Made by a program: the position numbers and the translations under genes | Assembly: GCA_041600735.1 (NCBI GenBank) | Contig: JBFIJN010000002.1 | Coordinates: forward strand, 11,178-75,177 | DNA length: 64,000 bases | Direction of reading: 5' to 3' | Source: Paraliomyxa sp041600735 | GTDB taxonomy: Bacteria; Myxococcota_A; Polyangia; Nannocystales; Nannocystaceae | Shown: positions 56,031 through 64,000 of the stretch, in pieces | Numbering within the stretch: the first letter of the stretch is position 1 | How the letters are laid out: each line of letters starts with the position of its first letter | The notes under the pieces: generated by a model | What the model was told of the DNA's origin: nothing | Databases searched by the model: none | Seen by the model: only the letters and a program-made list of their open reading frames with translations

Positions 56031-57539
56031 TCACGGGGTGTGGCGGCAGCCCTCCACCCACGCGGGGTGGGTCTCGTCGACGGCCAGCAGCACCACGGTG
56101 AGCGCGCGGGGCGGCTCGACCTGGGTGTATGCGGGGTCGTCGAAGCGGGCGAGCGGGCGCAGGCGAAACACGGGCGAGAACGTCGGGACCCACTCCTCGG
56201 GGATCGCAAAGTGCGTGGGCGCGAGCCGGACCAGGTGGCACAGCTTGGCGTTGGCGTCGTTGCCGAGGTGGGCGAGCTCGTGATCGTTGAGGCCCACGAG
56301 ATCGAGGATCGTGACGGAGCGTGGCGCGAGGAAGCGCGGGGCACCGGCGCCCTCTACCGCCACGCGGGCGTCGCGGGGGAGCAGCTCGACGATCGTGCGG
56401 GCGACGGCGGTGTGCAGCGCGAGGGTGTCGGCGCGCTGGCCCTGCGATTGCTGGTGCAGCGCGCGGACCTGCAGGCCAGAGATGACGGCGATCGGGAGCA
56501 CGAGCGCGACGGCCAGCCAGCGGCGAGCGAGCGGCAGGCCGAACGGGAGCACCACCGCGATCACGCTGGCGAACGGAGCGAAGTAGCGGCTCTGATAGAA
56601 CAGCACCGCGGGGTCGAGCGGGCGGCTGGCCGCGATGGCGATGAGCGTGGCGAGCGTGGCGACGACGAGCGCGAGCAGCTCGGGTCGGCGCTCGCGTGCA
56701 TCGACGCGCAGCGCGAGCGCCACGAGCACCACGCCGGTGAGCGAGATGAGCCAGGGCTGCCACGGCAGCACCTGCTCGCCGAGGTAGCGCAGGCCGTCGA
56801 GACCGCCGCCGTCGGCCTTCACGTACTGGGCGTTGGGCCACGGCTGGCCGGCCATCGCGGAGCAGTAGGCGATCCACAGCAGCAGCAGCGCGAGCGCGCC
56901 GGCGCACGCGTAGAGCGGGGCCCGCAGCAGGCCGCCGCGCTCGCCCGCGCGCCAGCGCCAGGGGGCGAGCACCCCGGCGAGCGCGAGCACGAAGCCGAGC
57001 GCCTCGGGGCGGGCCGCGACCGCGAGCGCGCCGAGCAGCCCGGCGGCGAGCGTGTGGCCGCCGAGCATCGCCCACGCGACCGCGAGCACGAGCGCGGCCG
57101 CGAGCGCGACCTCCATGCCGCTGACGGAGGCCTGCACGAGGGTGGGGGCGGCGGCGGTGAGCACCCCGGCCAGGAGCGCGACCGAGAGCACGGGCAGCGG
57201 GCGCTCGAGCGTGGCGCGCGGACGCGCGAGGTCGATGGCGAGCTGGGCCGCGATCCAGGCGGTGAGCGCATGCAGGAGCACGCCGAGCAGCTGCACCGGC
57301 CGCACGGGATCGCCCGCGATCGGCCACACGGCGAGCAGCACCATGTAGAGCGGGCTCGAGAACCCGAGCTCGCCATCGCCGGGGTTGTAGCTGGCCCCCT
57401 CACCCAGCCGCAGGCTCTTGGCGTAGGCGAGGTGGATCCAGGCGTCGTCGAGCGCGAAGTCGGCGGGGCCGGGCAGCATGAGCGCCGCCAGCAGCACGGC
57501 CACGAGGGCCGCGATCCAGCGGGCCCAGCGCTCGTTCAT
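56031..57539 (-). CDS. GT-C-type membrane glycosyltransferase
   Basis: 502 aa with about 10-11 helices. The first periplasmic loop carries DDAWIHLAYAKSLRLGEG and then YNPGDGELGFSSPLYM, the Asp-Asp plus GxSSPL pattern of polyprenyl-phosphate-sugar-dependent GT-C enzymes such as the AftB group. A soluble C-terminal domain (about 400-502, with HLVRLAPTHFAIPEEWVP) is likely periplasmic. It would move a sugar from a lipid carrier to a glycan or protein outside the inner membrane. Its ATG overlaps the stop of the DUF3829 lipoprotein gene by four bases. Confidence 0.78.
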   Translation of the reverse strand: MNERWARWIAALVAVLLAALMLPGPADFALDDAWIHLAYAKSLRLGEGASYNPGDGELGFSSPLYMVLLAVWPIAGDPVRPVQLLGVLLHALTAWIAAQLAIDLARPRATLERPLPVLSVALLAGVLTAAAPTLVQASVSGMEVALAAALVLAVAWAMLGGHTLAAGLLGALAVAARPEALGFVLALAGVLAPWRWRAGERGGLLRAPLYACAGALALLLLWIAYCSAMAGQPWPNAQYVKADGGGLDGLRYLGEQVLPWQPWLISLTGVVLVALALRVDARERRPELLALVVATLATLIAIAASRPLDPAVLFYQSRYFAPFASVIAVVLPFGLPLARRWLAVALVLPIAVISGLQVRALHQQSQGQRADTLALHTAVARTIVELLPRDARVAVEGAGAPRFLAPRSVTILDLVGLNDHELAHLGNDANAKLCHLVRLAPTHFAIPEEWVPTFSPVFRLRPLARFDDPAYTQVEPPRALTVVLLAVDETHPAWVEGCRHTP

Positions 57540-58642
57540 CCGTCGAAGCGCAGGTTGTTCGAGTCGGAGATGAGGCTGTTGTACTCCTCGATCAGCGCGT
57601 TGAGCTGCTCGGGGGTCACGCCGCCCTTGGCGAGCGCGCGCTGGACCTTCTTGGCTTCGGAGAGGTAGTCGGCGACCGAGCTCTGGAACGAGCTCATCCA
57701 GAACACCGCTTCGGCCGCGGCCTTGTTGGCGTCGTAGAAGCTGCGAAACTCGGTGCCGGCGAGCTCGAGCGCGGCGAAGCTCGCCTCACAGCCCAGCGCC
57801 TCGGCCTTGGGCGCCGCCTCGGGCTCGGGCTTGGCGGCCTTGCCCTTGGCGGCCTTGCCCTTGGCGGCCTTGCCCTTGGCCGGGGCCGCCTCGGCGACGC
57901 CCTCCGCGGTGGCGCAGCGCACGAAGGCCTTGGCATCGAGCAGGTAGTTGCGACTGTGCCACTCGATGTTCTTGCCCTTGCGCTGCTCGACGAGCCCGAG
58001 CACGTTGCGATCGACGACGTCCTTGCGCGCCTCGATCAGCGCATCGAGCTCTTCGTCGGCCTTGGACCACGCGGCGAACGAGGCCGCGAAGCCCGGCGCC
58101 AGCTCCTTGCCCTTGGCCCAGGCATCGTCCTCGTAGTTCTCTTGCTCGTAGTAGGTGTCGAGCGCGACCGTGGTGGCCGCGAACGCCTTGGCGTGCTCGA
58201 GGTAGCTCGCCATCGCCTTCTCGATCTCGGGCAGCGGCGGCTCGGTCGTGGCGCCCTTGGTCACCGCTTCCTCGCACGGGGTGAGCTCGGTGTCGATCTT
58301 GTAGAGGAACGGCTTGGTGCCCTTGCGGCGCGGCGTGCCGTCTTCCTTGACGCGCTCGTCATAGCGCTGCCAGCTGTCGCGGATCCGCGAGCTCGCGCGG
58401 TTGGTGCACTGGATGTAGAGGCCGAGCTTGTTGGACAGCTTCTCGTCGTCGGTGAGCCCGGACCCCTCGGCCACGGCGGGCTCGGCGGCCTTGGCGGCCT
58501 CTTGGCTGACCTCCTCGGCCTTCTCCTCGATCGCGCCGATGAGCTTGTCGCAGCCGGGGGCCGCCGCGAGCAGGCCGAGGCCCAGCGCCAGCGTTGAGGA
58601 GCGAGACGTCGGGCGGTGGGCTCGCGAGCGCGTGGGCTTCAT
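57536..58642 (-). CDS. DUF3829 (YiiG-like) lipoprotein
   Basis: 368 aa. Lipobox AAPGC (Cys31). LSNKLGLYIQCTNRASSRIRDSWQRYDERV is the DUF3829 start; a helical domain with KPFLYKIDTEL, TTVALDTYYEQENYEDDAWAKGKEL and a final DYLSEAKKV segment follows. A Lys/Ala/Gly repeat (AKGKAAKGKAAKGKAAK, about 255-275) interrupts the domain. Function of the family is unknown; location is periplasmic or outer-membrane. First gene of the minus group that includes the GT-C transferase. Confidence 0.82.
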   Translation of the reverse strand: MKPTRSRAHRPTSRSSTLALGLGLLAAAPGCDKLIGAIEEKAEEVSQEAAKAAEPAVAEGSGLTDDEKLSNKLGLYIQCTNRASSRIRDSWQRYDERVKEDGTPRRKGTKPFLYKIDTELTPCEEAVTKGATTEPPLPEIEKAMASYLEHAKAFAATTVALDTYYEQENYEDDAWAKGKELAPGFAASFAAWSKADEELDALIEARKDVVDRNVLGLVEQRKGKNIEWHSRNYLLDAKAFVRCATAEGVAEAAPAKGKAAKGKAAKGKAAKPEPEAAPKAEALGCEASFAALELAGTEFRSFYDANKAAAEAVFWMSSFQSSVADYLSEAKKVQRALAKGGVTPEQLNALIEEYNSLISDSNNLRFDG

Positions 58643-58715
58643 GACCCGCTAGTCTTGGCACACCCGCCCGGGGGCATCAAGGCGCGCACCTCGGCGGCGA
58701 GGGACGGCTCCGCGG

Positions 58716-59756
58716 TCACACCCAGTGCGGATCCTCGGGCACGATGATCCGCAGGTGGTGAAACAGGTTCTCGATCCGGTAGTGATTCGTGGAGCACCAC
58801 TCCTCACCATCGATCTGCGCGGGCACGTGCAGGCCCTCGGGCTTCCACAGCCTGACCTCGATGTGCTTGGCCTTGGGTACCTCGCGCTTGGCCATGCCGA
58901 GCACCTCGAGGTCGTCGCCGGTCACGGGGTTGCGCTTGTGCCCGCCGATCGCGGCGGCGGCCCAGTCGGCGTGGCCGCGCATCACGACCACCTCGAAGCG
59001 CCCATCGTCGGGCTTGGCGGTCGCGTCGAAGATCCAGTCGCCCGCATAGAGGATCGTGCCTTGCACCAGTAGATCGGTCACCCCGGTGACCTCGGTGGTC
59101 TCGCCGTCGGTGGTGAGCTCGACCGAGAAGCTCGTGCGCGTGACCATCCCCGAGAGCAAGCTCCGCAGCGCGGCGCTCGTGTAGACCAGCTTGTCGCGGT
59201 AGACGCTGCGCACCAGCGGCATGCGCTCGACGAACTCGCGATCGCGGTTGCGCTGGAACAGGATTCGCGCCGAGAGTCCCACGCCGCAGCTGTCGAACCA
59301 GAGGTCGGTGGCGACGGGCTCGCCGCCCTCGTCGAGGGCCTCGATGCGCCCCACGTCGAGCCACTGCTCGACCCCGGCTGCGATCACGGCCACGTTGCGC
59401 TCGAGCGCCTTGACCCCGGCCACGATCCCGAACGAGCGCCCCTGATCGTTGGCGGTGCCCATCGGGAGCATGCCGAGCGGGACGTCGACCCCGGCGCGCT
59501 CGCGGGCGAGGATGATGCCCTTGGCCGCCTCGGCGAAGGTGCCGTCGCCGCCCATGTAGATCACCCGAGCCACGTCCTCGCGCTCGAGGCGCTCGGCCAG
59601 GGCGCCCACGGTGGCGCCGTCGGGGAGGGTGGCGAAGAACTCGGGGTCGAGCCGGGTCTCGTGCAGCGCCTCCATCGCGCCCTGGATGTATCGCCGGGCC
59701 TTGCCGCTGCGGGCGGTGGGGTTGGCAACGAGCAATGAGCGGCGGCCGGTCGCCAC
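58716..59756 (-). CDS. Diacylglycerol/lipid kinase family protein
   Basis: 346 aa from GTG. YegS/DagK-type catalytic domain: ANPTARSGKARR near the N-terminus, YMGGDGTFAEAAKGI (nucleotide-binding GGDGT) and LPMGTANDQGRSFG. A C-terminal beta domain (VELTTDGE, FEVVVMRGHADWAA, VPAQIDGEEW) completes the usual lipid-kinase fold. It phosphorylates diacylglycerol or a sphingoid-like lipid at the membrane. GTG chosen because a TACGAT hexamer lies 10 nt upstream; the open frame beyond it is not family-like. Confidence 0.88.
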   Translation of the reverse strand: MATGRRSLLVANPTARSGKARRYIQGAMEALHETRLDPEFFATLPDGATVGALAERLEREDVARVIYMGGDGTFAEAAKGIILARERAGVDVPLGMLPMGTANDQGRSFGIVAGVKALERNVAVIAAGVEQWLDVGRIEALDEGGEPVATDLWFDSCGVGLSARILFQRNRDREFVERMPLVRSVYRDKLVYTSAALRSLLSGMVTRTSFSVELTTDGETTEVTGVTDLLVQGTILYAGDWIFDATAKPDDGRFEVVVMRGHADWAAAAIGGHKRNPVTGDDLEVLGMAKREVPKAKHIEVRLWKPEGLHVPAQIDGEEWCSTNHYRIENLFHHLRIIVPEDPHWV

Positions 59757-59766
59757 GGAGCCGAGG

Positions 59767-59772
59767 ATCGTA
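59767..59772 (-). promoter_or_regulatory. -10-like TACGAT before the lipid kinase gene
   Basis: On the minus strand TACGAT ends 10 nt before the GTG at 59756; no Shine-Dalgarno. Confidence 0.4.
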
Positions 59773-59917
59773 TCACCGACCGCGGCGCGGCGGGGGCGGG
59801 TGGGGAGCGCGATCCGGGAGCTTCGCGGGTGTTTGGGCCGGTTTCGCGGCGGGAGTGTTGGAAACCTCCCGTGCCCCACGGGTGCGCGGCAGGCGGAAGA
59901 TCTGCTACCCATGCGCC

Positions 59918-62224
59918 ATGATGGGTCTTCGTGCCGGGTGGATGCTGAACACGTGGGCGGGTGTTGCCGCGCTTGCCTTGCTCGCGGTCGGTTGCAAGAA
60001 GGAGCCGCCTCCGCAGCCACCCAAGGTCGAGGAATTCGTGTTCGAGAACCCGGGCGGCATGTGGATGCCGAGCCAGCTCGGGGAGCACAGGGCCACGCTC
60101 GAGAAGCTCGGGCTGGCGTTCTCCCCCGACGCGCTCACGGATCCCACCGCGTTCCCGCTGGCCGCCGTGGTGAGCCTGGGCGGGTGCTCGGCCTCGTTCG
60201 TGTCGCCCGAGGGGCTCATCATCACCAATCACCACTGCGTGACGCGGGCGCTCCAGGTGAATTCCACGCCCGAGAAGAACCTGCTCGAGCAGGGCTACCT
60301 GGCCCACGACCGCAGCGAGGAGCTCTCGGCGGGGCCTGGGCAGCACGTGTACGTGTCGATGGCGTTCACCGATGTCACCTCGTCGATGCTCGACGGGCTC
60401 GACGCGATCGCCGACGATCATGCGCGCGCGGTCGAGCTCGGCAAGCGCGCCAAGGGGCTCGAGAGCACGTGCGAGGCGAGCAAGCCAGACATGCGCTGCG
60501 TGGTGGCGAGCTACTTCGACGGGGCTCAGTTCATCCAGATCGAGCAGCTCGAGATCGAGGACGTGCGGCTGGTCTACGCGCCGCACTCGGGGGTCGGCGT
60601 GTTCGGGGGCGAGGTCGACAACTGGCGCTGGCCCCGACACACCGGCGACTACTCGTTCTTGCGCGCGTACGTGGGGGCCGATGGCAAGCCCGCGCCGTAC
60701 TCCGAGAGCAACGTGCCCTACAAGCCGCCGCACCACCTGAAGGTGGCCACGGCTCCGCTGCAGGAGGGCGACTTTGCGATGGTGGCCGGGTACCCGGGGC
60801 GCACGCACCGGCTCAGCACGGCCGCCGAGGTGCAGGAGGCGGTCGAGTGGTACTACCCCGGCCGCATCGCGCGCTTCGAGCAGTACATCGCGCTCTATGA
60901 GCAGATGGGCCAAGCCGACCCGGCGCTCGCGATCAAGGCGGCGAGCCGCCTGCGCGGCATGGCCAACTACTACACCAACTTCAAGGGCATGCTCGCCGGT
61001 CTCACCGCGGGCGGGCTCGCGGCGGAGAAGACCAAGCTCGAGGCCGATCTCCAGACCTGGATCGATGCCGACCCGGCGCGCAAGGCCAAGTACGGCACGG
61101 TGCTCGCCGACCTGGCCGCGCTGGAGGCCGCGGGCAAGGATCGCCGCGACTACGATGACGCCGTGCACGAGATCTTGCGAGCGAGCACGATGCTGGGCGT
61201 GGCGCTCATGGTGCGCAAGGTCGCGACCGAGCGCGCCAAGCCCGAGGCCGAGCGCCGCCCCGGGTACAGCGACGCCGAGATCGAAGAGGCGGTCGCCGCC
61301 AGCAAGGGCCTGCAGGCCAGCTACGACCCGCAGCTCGACAAGGCGGTGCTCAAGCTGGCGATCACGCGCGCGGCGGGGCTGCCCGAGGGCACGCGTCCCG
61401 ACGTGATGCTCGAGGCGCTGCTGGGCGGCGCGGCCACCGTGCCGCTCGACGACGCCGCGGTCGACAAGGCGCTCGGCAAGCTCTACGCCAAGACCAAGCT
61501 CGGTGATCCCGAGGTGCTCGAGAAGCTGCTCAATGCGCCGCTCAAGAAGGTCGACGGCAGCAAGGACCCGATGATCCAGGCGGCCACCACGATCGAGCTG
61601 GTGGTGGAGGACGTGGAGCGGCGCGAGAAGGAGAAGGAGGGGGCGATGGCCAAGCTGCGCCCGATCTACGTGGCGGCGCTGCGCGAGCACAGTCCCACGC
61701 CGCTCGCCCCGGACGCCAACGGCACGCTGCGGGTCACCTACGGCACGGTGCGCGGCTACAAGGCCACGCCCTCGGCCGAGCCCTACGTGCCGTTCTCCAC
61801 GATCACGCAGATGCTGGCCAAGAACACCGGCGAGTCCCCGTTCGACGCCCCGGCCAAGGTGATCGAGGCCGCGAAGGCCAAGCAGTTCGGCCCCTACGCC
61901 GATGAGCAGCTCGGCGATCTTCCCGTCGACTTCCTCGCGGATCTCGACATCACCGGCGGCAACTCGGGCTCGGCCACGCTCAACGCCCGCGGCGAGCTGA
62001 TCGGGCTGGCGTTCGACGGCAACTACGAGGCGATCGCGAGCGACTACGTGTTCATGCCCTCGGTCACCCGCTCGATCCACGTCGACATTCGCTACGTGCT
62101 TTGGATCATGGATGCGGTGGACGACGCGGACCACCTGCTCACCGAGATGGGCGTGACGCCGAGCATCGGCGGTGGGGCGGCCCCGGCTGCCGCTCCAGCA
62201 CCCGAGGTGGCGGCCGCGCAGTAG
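59918..62224 (+). CDS. S46-family dipeptidyl-peptidase, lipoprotein
   Basis: 768 aa. Lipobox AVGC (Cys26). GGMWMPSQLGEH marks the mature start typical of S46. Catalytic residues: His at 105/106 in TNHHCVT, Asp234 in EVDNWRWPRHTGDY, and Ser683 in GGNSGSA. Eighteen residues after the Ser is Gly701 in AFDGNYEA; Gly here is known in DPP7 and DAP BII, which prefer hydrophobic P1 residues, whereas DPP11 has Arg, so DPP7-type specificity is expected. The helical cap (about 290-560) is present. Anchored to a membrane and facing the periplasm, it would release dipeptides from peptides during protein scavenging. Confidence 0.93.
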   Translation: MMGLRAGWMLNTWAGVAALALLAVGCKKEPPPQPPKVEEFVFENPGGMWMPSQLGEHRATLEKLGLAFSPDALTDPTAFPLAAVVSLGGCSASFVSPEGLIITNHHCVTRALQVNSTPEKNLLEQGYLAHDRSEELSAGPGQHVYVSMAFTDVTSSMLDGLDAIADDHARAVELGKRAKGLESTCEASKPDMRCVVASYFDGAQFIQIEQLEIEDVRLVYAPHSGVGVFGGEVDNWRWPRHTGDYSFLRAYVGADGKPAPYSESNVPYKPPHHLKVATAPLQEGDFAMVAGYPGRTHRLSTAAEVQEAVEWYYPGRIARFEQYIALYEQMGQADPALAIKAASRLRGMANYYTNFKGMLAGLTAGGLAAEKTKLEADLQTWIDADPARKAKYGTVLADLAALEAAGKDRRDYDDAVHEILRASTMLGVALMVRKVATERAKPEAERRPGYSDAEIEEAVAASKGLQASYDPQLDKAVLKLAITRAAGLPEGTRPDVMLEALLGGAATVPLDDAAVDKALGKLYAKTKLGDPEVLEKLLNAPLKKVDGSKDPMIQAATTIELVVEDVERREKEKEGAMAKLRPIYVAALREHSPTPLAPDANGTLRVTYGTVRGYKATPSAEPYVPFSTITQMLAKNTGESPFDAPAKVIEAAKAKQFGPYADEQLGDLPVDFLADLDITGGNSGSATLNARGELIGLAFDGNYEAIASDYVFMPSVTRSIHVDIRYVLWIMDAVDDADHLLTEMGVTPSIGGGAAPAAAPAPEVAAAQ

Positions 62225-62277
62225 CGCTCGGGTCCCGCGGACCCGCCCGCAGCAACACGCGCAGCAACCCGCGCAAC

Positions 62278-62320
62278 AACGAGAAGAGGGCGTCCCCGGT
62301 GGGGGCGCCCTCTCTTCGTT
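62278..62320. terminator. Bidirectional terminator
   Basis: AACGAGAAGAGGGCGTCCCC and GGGGGCGCCCTCTCTTCGTT, about 17 of 20 paired with a GGT loop; T-rich on both strands. Lies between the convergent S46 and M11 genes. Confidence 0.85.
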
Positions 62321-62341
62321 GGTTGGTCGTGCGCGCGAGGC

Positions 62342-64000
62342 TCAGCCCGCGGATCGTCGCCGCCGCAGCCAGCCGAGGCCGAGCAGCATCAGGCCAAAGC
62401 CCGCGCCACCGCGACCGCCCGCGTCGTTGCAGTTGCAGCCCTCGCTCGGGGTGACCGCGCCCCCGTCGCCGCCGCTGCTCTCGTCGTCCCCGGGATCGCC
62501 GGTGGTGCCCATGGGGAGATCATCTCCACCGGTCGAGTCGGCCCCGGTCTCATCGGCCGAGGGCGGCGCACCGACCTGCACGGTGACCGCGTTGCTCGGG
62601 GCCCACAGCCGGGCATCGCGAGCGACCACGCCGAACTCGTAGGTGCCGGCCGGGACGTTGGTGGCCTCCCACTCCCACGGCGGCTGGGTCTTCACGTCGT
62701 AGGGCTGACCGTTGAAGTAGAGCTCGACCTCGATGATCCCGCGGTCGTCCATGGGATCGGCGACGATGGTGAAGCTCTCGCCCACCGCGAACTGGTCGCC
62801 GTCGTTCGGGGAGGTGATGGTCACGGTCGGCGCGGTCTCGTCGCCGGGGTAGGGGATGGCCGCGCACTCGAGCGAGCCGATCGCCGAGCCCTCGTCGAGG
62901 GGCTCACCGCCGCCGCGGCAGCTGGGCGGGAGACCGTCGCCACCGCCGGGCAAGGTCACCTGGATCACCGCGTGGGTGTCGAGCTCTTGCAGCACGGTGA
63001 ACGTGGCCCGCTCCTCGACCGGAACGTCGGGGTCGGGATCGGTGAACGAGTCGCCCTCGTGCAGGTAGCCGTTGGTGTTGTTGCCGAGCTCGTCGAGCAC
63101 GTAGTTGGGCGGACCGAACCCGCCGACCTCGTTGGCGATGTTCACCATCACGCCAGAGCCCGCGAGGAACTGGCCGATGCCGGTGCGGTACTCGAGGTAG
63201 TAGAGGCGGCCGTCGTACGCGCGGAAGCGCAGCGCCTGCGTGCCGTTGCACGGCAGCTCGGTGGCCATGAGGTTGAACGTGCCGTCGCTCGTGGCGGTGA
63301 CGATGTTGCAGTCGGAGATCCACCCCATATAGGTCTTCTGCACCACGTTCATGTGGCCGCAGCCGTTGCCCATGGGGTCGTACGGGTGGCCGTACTCCAC
63401 GTGCTCGCAATCGGCGTAGGGCGGGTGATCGAAGCCGTCGGGGGTGGGCGGGCACGAGTAGGCGTGGGAGTGGCCCATGCCGTAGTTGTGGCCCAGCTCC
63501 TGGTTGCGCGTGGTGCAGCCGAACGAGCCGCTGTACCAGCTGTTGCGCGCGGGGTTGTCGGGCGAGCCCACCGAGGCCAGGCCCGCAAACCCGCAGCCGA
63601 GGCCGCCGGGGAAGTAGAACATCATCTGGCGGAACTGCGCCGGATCGTGGCCCTTGTCGATCATCGCGGCCTGGCCCGCCGCGACGATGCCGTCCACGTT
63701 GCAGCCCGCGGGCTGGGTGATCTGGTAGGGGCCGAAGACCTTGCCGGCCAGCGTCTCCATCCCGTAGGAGTTCTCGCCGTAGTAGACGTTGGTCGACTTG
63801 TTGCCCGTGAACATGCTCTGGGTGGCCTCGCCGTTGGGCAAGCCCTGGCCGTCCCAGAACACGAGCACCGTGCCGATGCGCCGAGGATCTCGCGGCGCGG
63901 GATCGATGGCGTGCTGCGGGGGCGGGGCCACCACGATCAGCTCGTCGGCGTCCCAGCGTGCGCCCTCGGGCGTGGGCTCGAGCGCGGCACCGGGCACCCG
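62342..64000 (-). CDS. M11-like metalloprotease with MYXO-CTERM tail, N-terminus missing
   Basis: Runs off the right edge; 552 residues are seen. The active-site sequence is QELGHNYGMGH (63488-63502 for QELGH), a metzincin pattern HExxHxxGxxH with Gln at the first zinc ligand, followed by a Met-turn-like DPMGNGCGHMN. Gametolysin-family (M11) enzymes share this, and the Volvox VMP relatives are known to have Gln at the same site. An Ig-like module (TVTITSPNDGDQFAVGESF) and a Ser/Thr/Asp/Gly spacer precede CNCNDAGGRGG, a hydrophobic helix and RRRR, the MYXO-CTERM sorting tail. Secreted or surface-bound protease. Signal and prodomain lie outside the window. Confidence 0.82.
   Translation of the reverse strand, partial: RVPGAALEPTPEGARWDADELIVVAPPPQHAIDPAPRDPRRIGTVLVFWDGQGLPNGEATQSMFTGNKSTNVYYGENSYGMETLAGKVFGPYQITQPAGCNVDGIVAAGQAAMIDKGHDPAQFRQMMFYFPGGLGCGFAGLASVGSPDNPARNSWYSGSFGCTTRNQELGHNYGMGHSHAYSCPPTPDGFDHPPYADCEHVEYGHPYDPMGNGCGHMNVVQKTYMGWISDCNIVTATSDGTFNLMATELPCNGTQALRFRAYDGRLYYLEYRTGIGQFLAGSGVMVNIANEVGGFGPPNYVLDELGNNTNGYLHEGDSFTDPDPDVPVEERATFTVLQELDTHAVIQVTLPGGGDGLPPSCRGGGEPLDEGSAIGSLECAAIPYPGDETAPTVTITSPNDGDQFAVGESFTIVADPMDDRGIIEVELYFNGQPYDVKTQPPWEWEATNVPAGTYEFGVVARDARLWAPSNAVTVQVGAPPSADETGADSTGGDDLPMGTTGDPGDDESSGGDGGAVTPSEGCNCNDAGGRGGAGFGLMLLGLGWLRRRRSAG

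Noticed and set aside
59561..62134. 857-codon minus-strand frame opposite the S46 peptidase
   Set aside because: Low-complexity His/Arg/Val-rich translation; the opposite strand has the full S46 catalytic triad.

Overview
The window is about 70% G+C DNA, almost fully coding on both strands (52 protein genes and one tRNA gene). Several features point to a myxobacterium (Myxococcota), most likely a Nannocystis/Plesiocystis-type member. Lipoproteins carry Ser/Thr/Gly (STG) linkers, one protein has a Myxococcus cysteine-rich (DUF4215-like) repeat, two proteins end in MYXO-CTERM-like tails, there is a Hanks-type Ser/Thr kinase, and a TRAP operon starts with a TatT lipoprotein. The call rests on these hallmarks only; no rRNA or species marker is present.

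Layout. 1-1291: end of a molybdenum hydroxylase operon whose FAD subunit has the extra Fe-S cysteines of 4-hydroxybenzoyl-CoA reductase. 1299-4730: ferritin-like protein, lipoproteins and an STG-repeat membrane protein. 4857-9772: TRAP transporter operon tatT-dctP-dctQ-dctM; dctQ has a large DDFGGF repeat insert. 9797-16028: block of predicted secreted or surface proteins (six-repeat lipoprotein, FG-GAP propeller, DUF4215 protein, a TPR-type membrane protein, a small lipoprotein). 16079-18778: leuS. 19066-22440: tandem paralogous von Willebrand A lipoproteins. 22543-32560: winged-helix protein, a PurS-PurL fusion, S9 peptidase, FadL-like porin, lipoprotein, purQ. 32678-38273: propeller-like membrane protein, pyrE coupled to a lipoprotein gene, two-component system. 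38392-41206: three consecutive zinc-ribbon proteins. 41237-47092: membrane proteins, cell-wall amidase, alpha/beta hydrolase, acyltransferase, DNA glycosylase Tag. 47232-47306: tRNA-His. 47449-50697: Ser/Thr kinase, RNA 2'-phosphotransferase, HAD-like protein, LysR regulator. 50821-52736: queF translationally coupled to a long aldo/keto reductase. 52966-54363: OmpA-domain protein with a MYXO-CTERM tail. 54493-58642: minus-strand group (DUF3829 lipoprotein, GT-C transferase, SRPBCC protein, unknown). 58716-59756: lipid kinase. 59918-62224: S46 dipeptidyl-peptidase. 62342-64000: M11-type metalloprotease with a Gln-Glu-x-x-His site, cut by the window edge.

Two themes recur. First, the cell envelope dominates: 14 of 52 proteins have a convincing lipobox, alongside secreted peptidases (S9, S46, M11), OmpA and FadL. 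This suits a predatory or scavenging lifestyle that digests and imports external polymers. Second, many first genes of transcription units have a TANNNT -10-like hexamer ending 6-10 nt before the start codon and no Shine-Dalgarno, which suggests leaderless mRNAs. Envelope genes such as those at 2415, 19066 and 52966 instead carry clear Shine-Dalgarno sequences.

No CRISPR array, insertion sequence, prophage or biosynthetic cluster was seen. The best leads for undescribed biology are the DctQ insert, the operator-like palindrome over the amidase start, the 11-bp repeat array between the kinase and kptA, the QEXXH protease, and the OmpA plus MYXO-CTERM combination.
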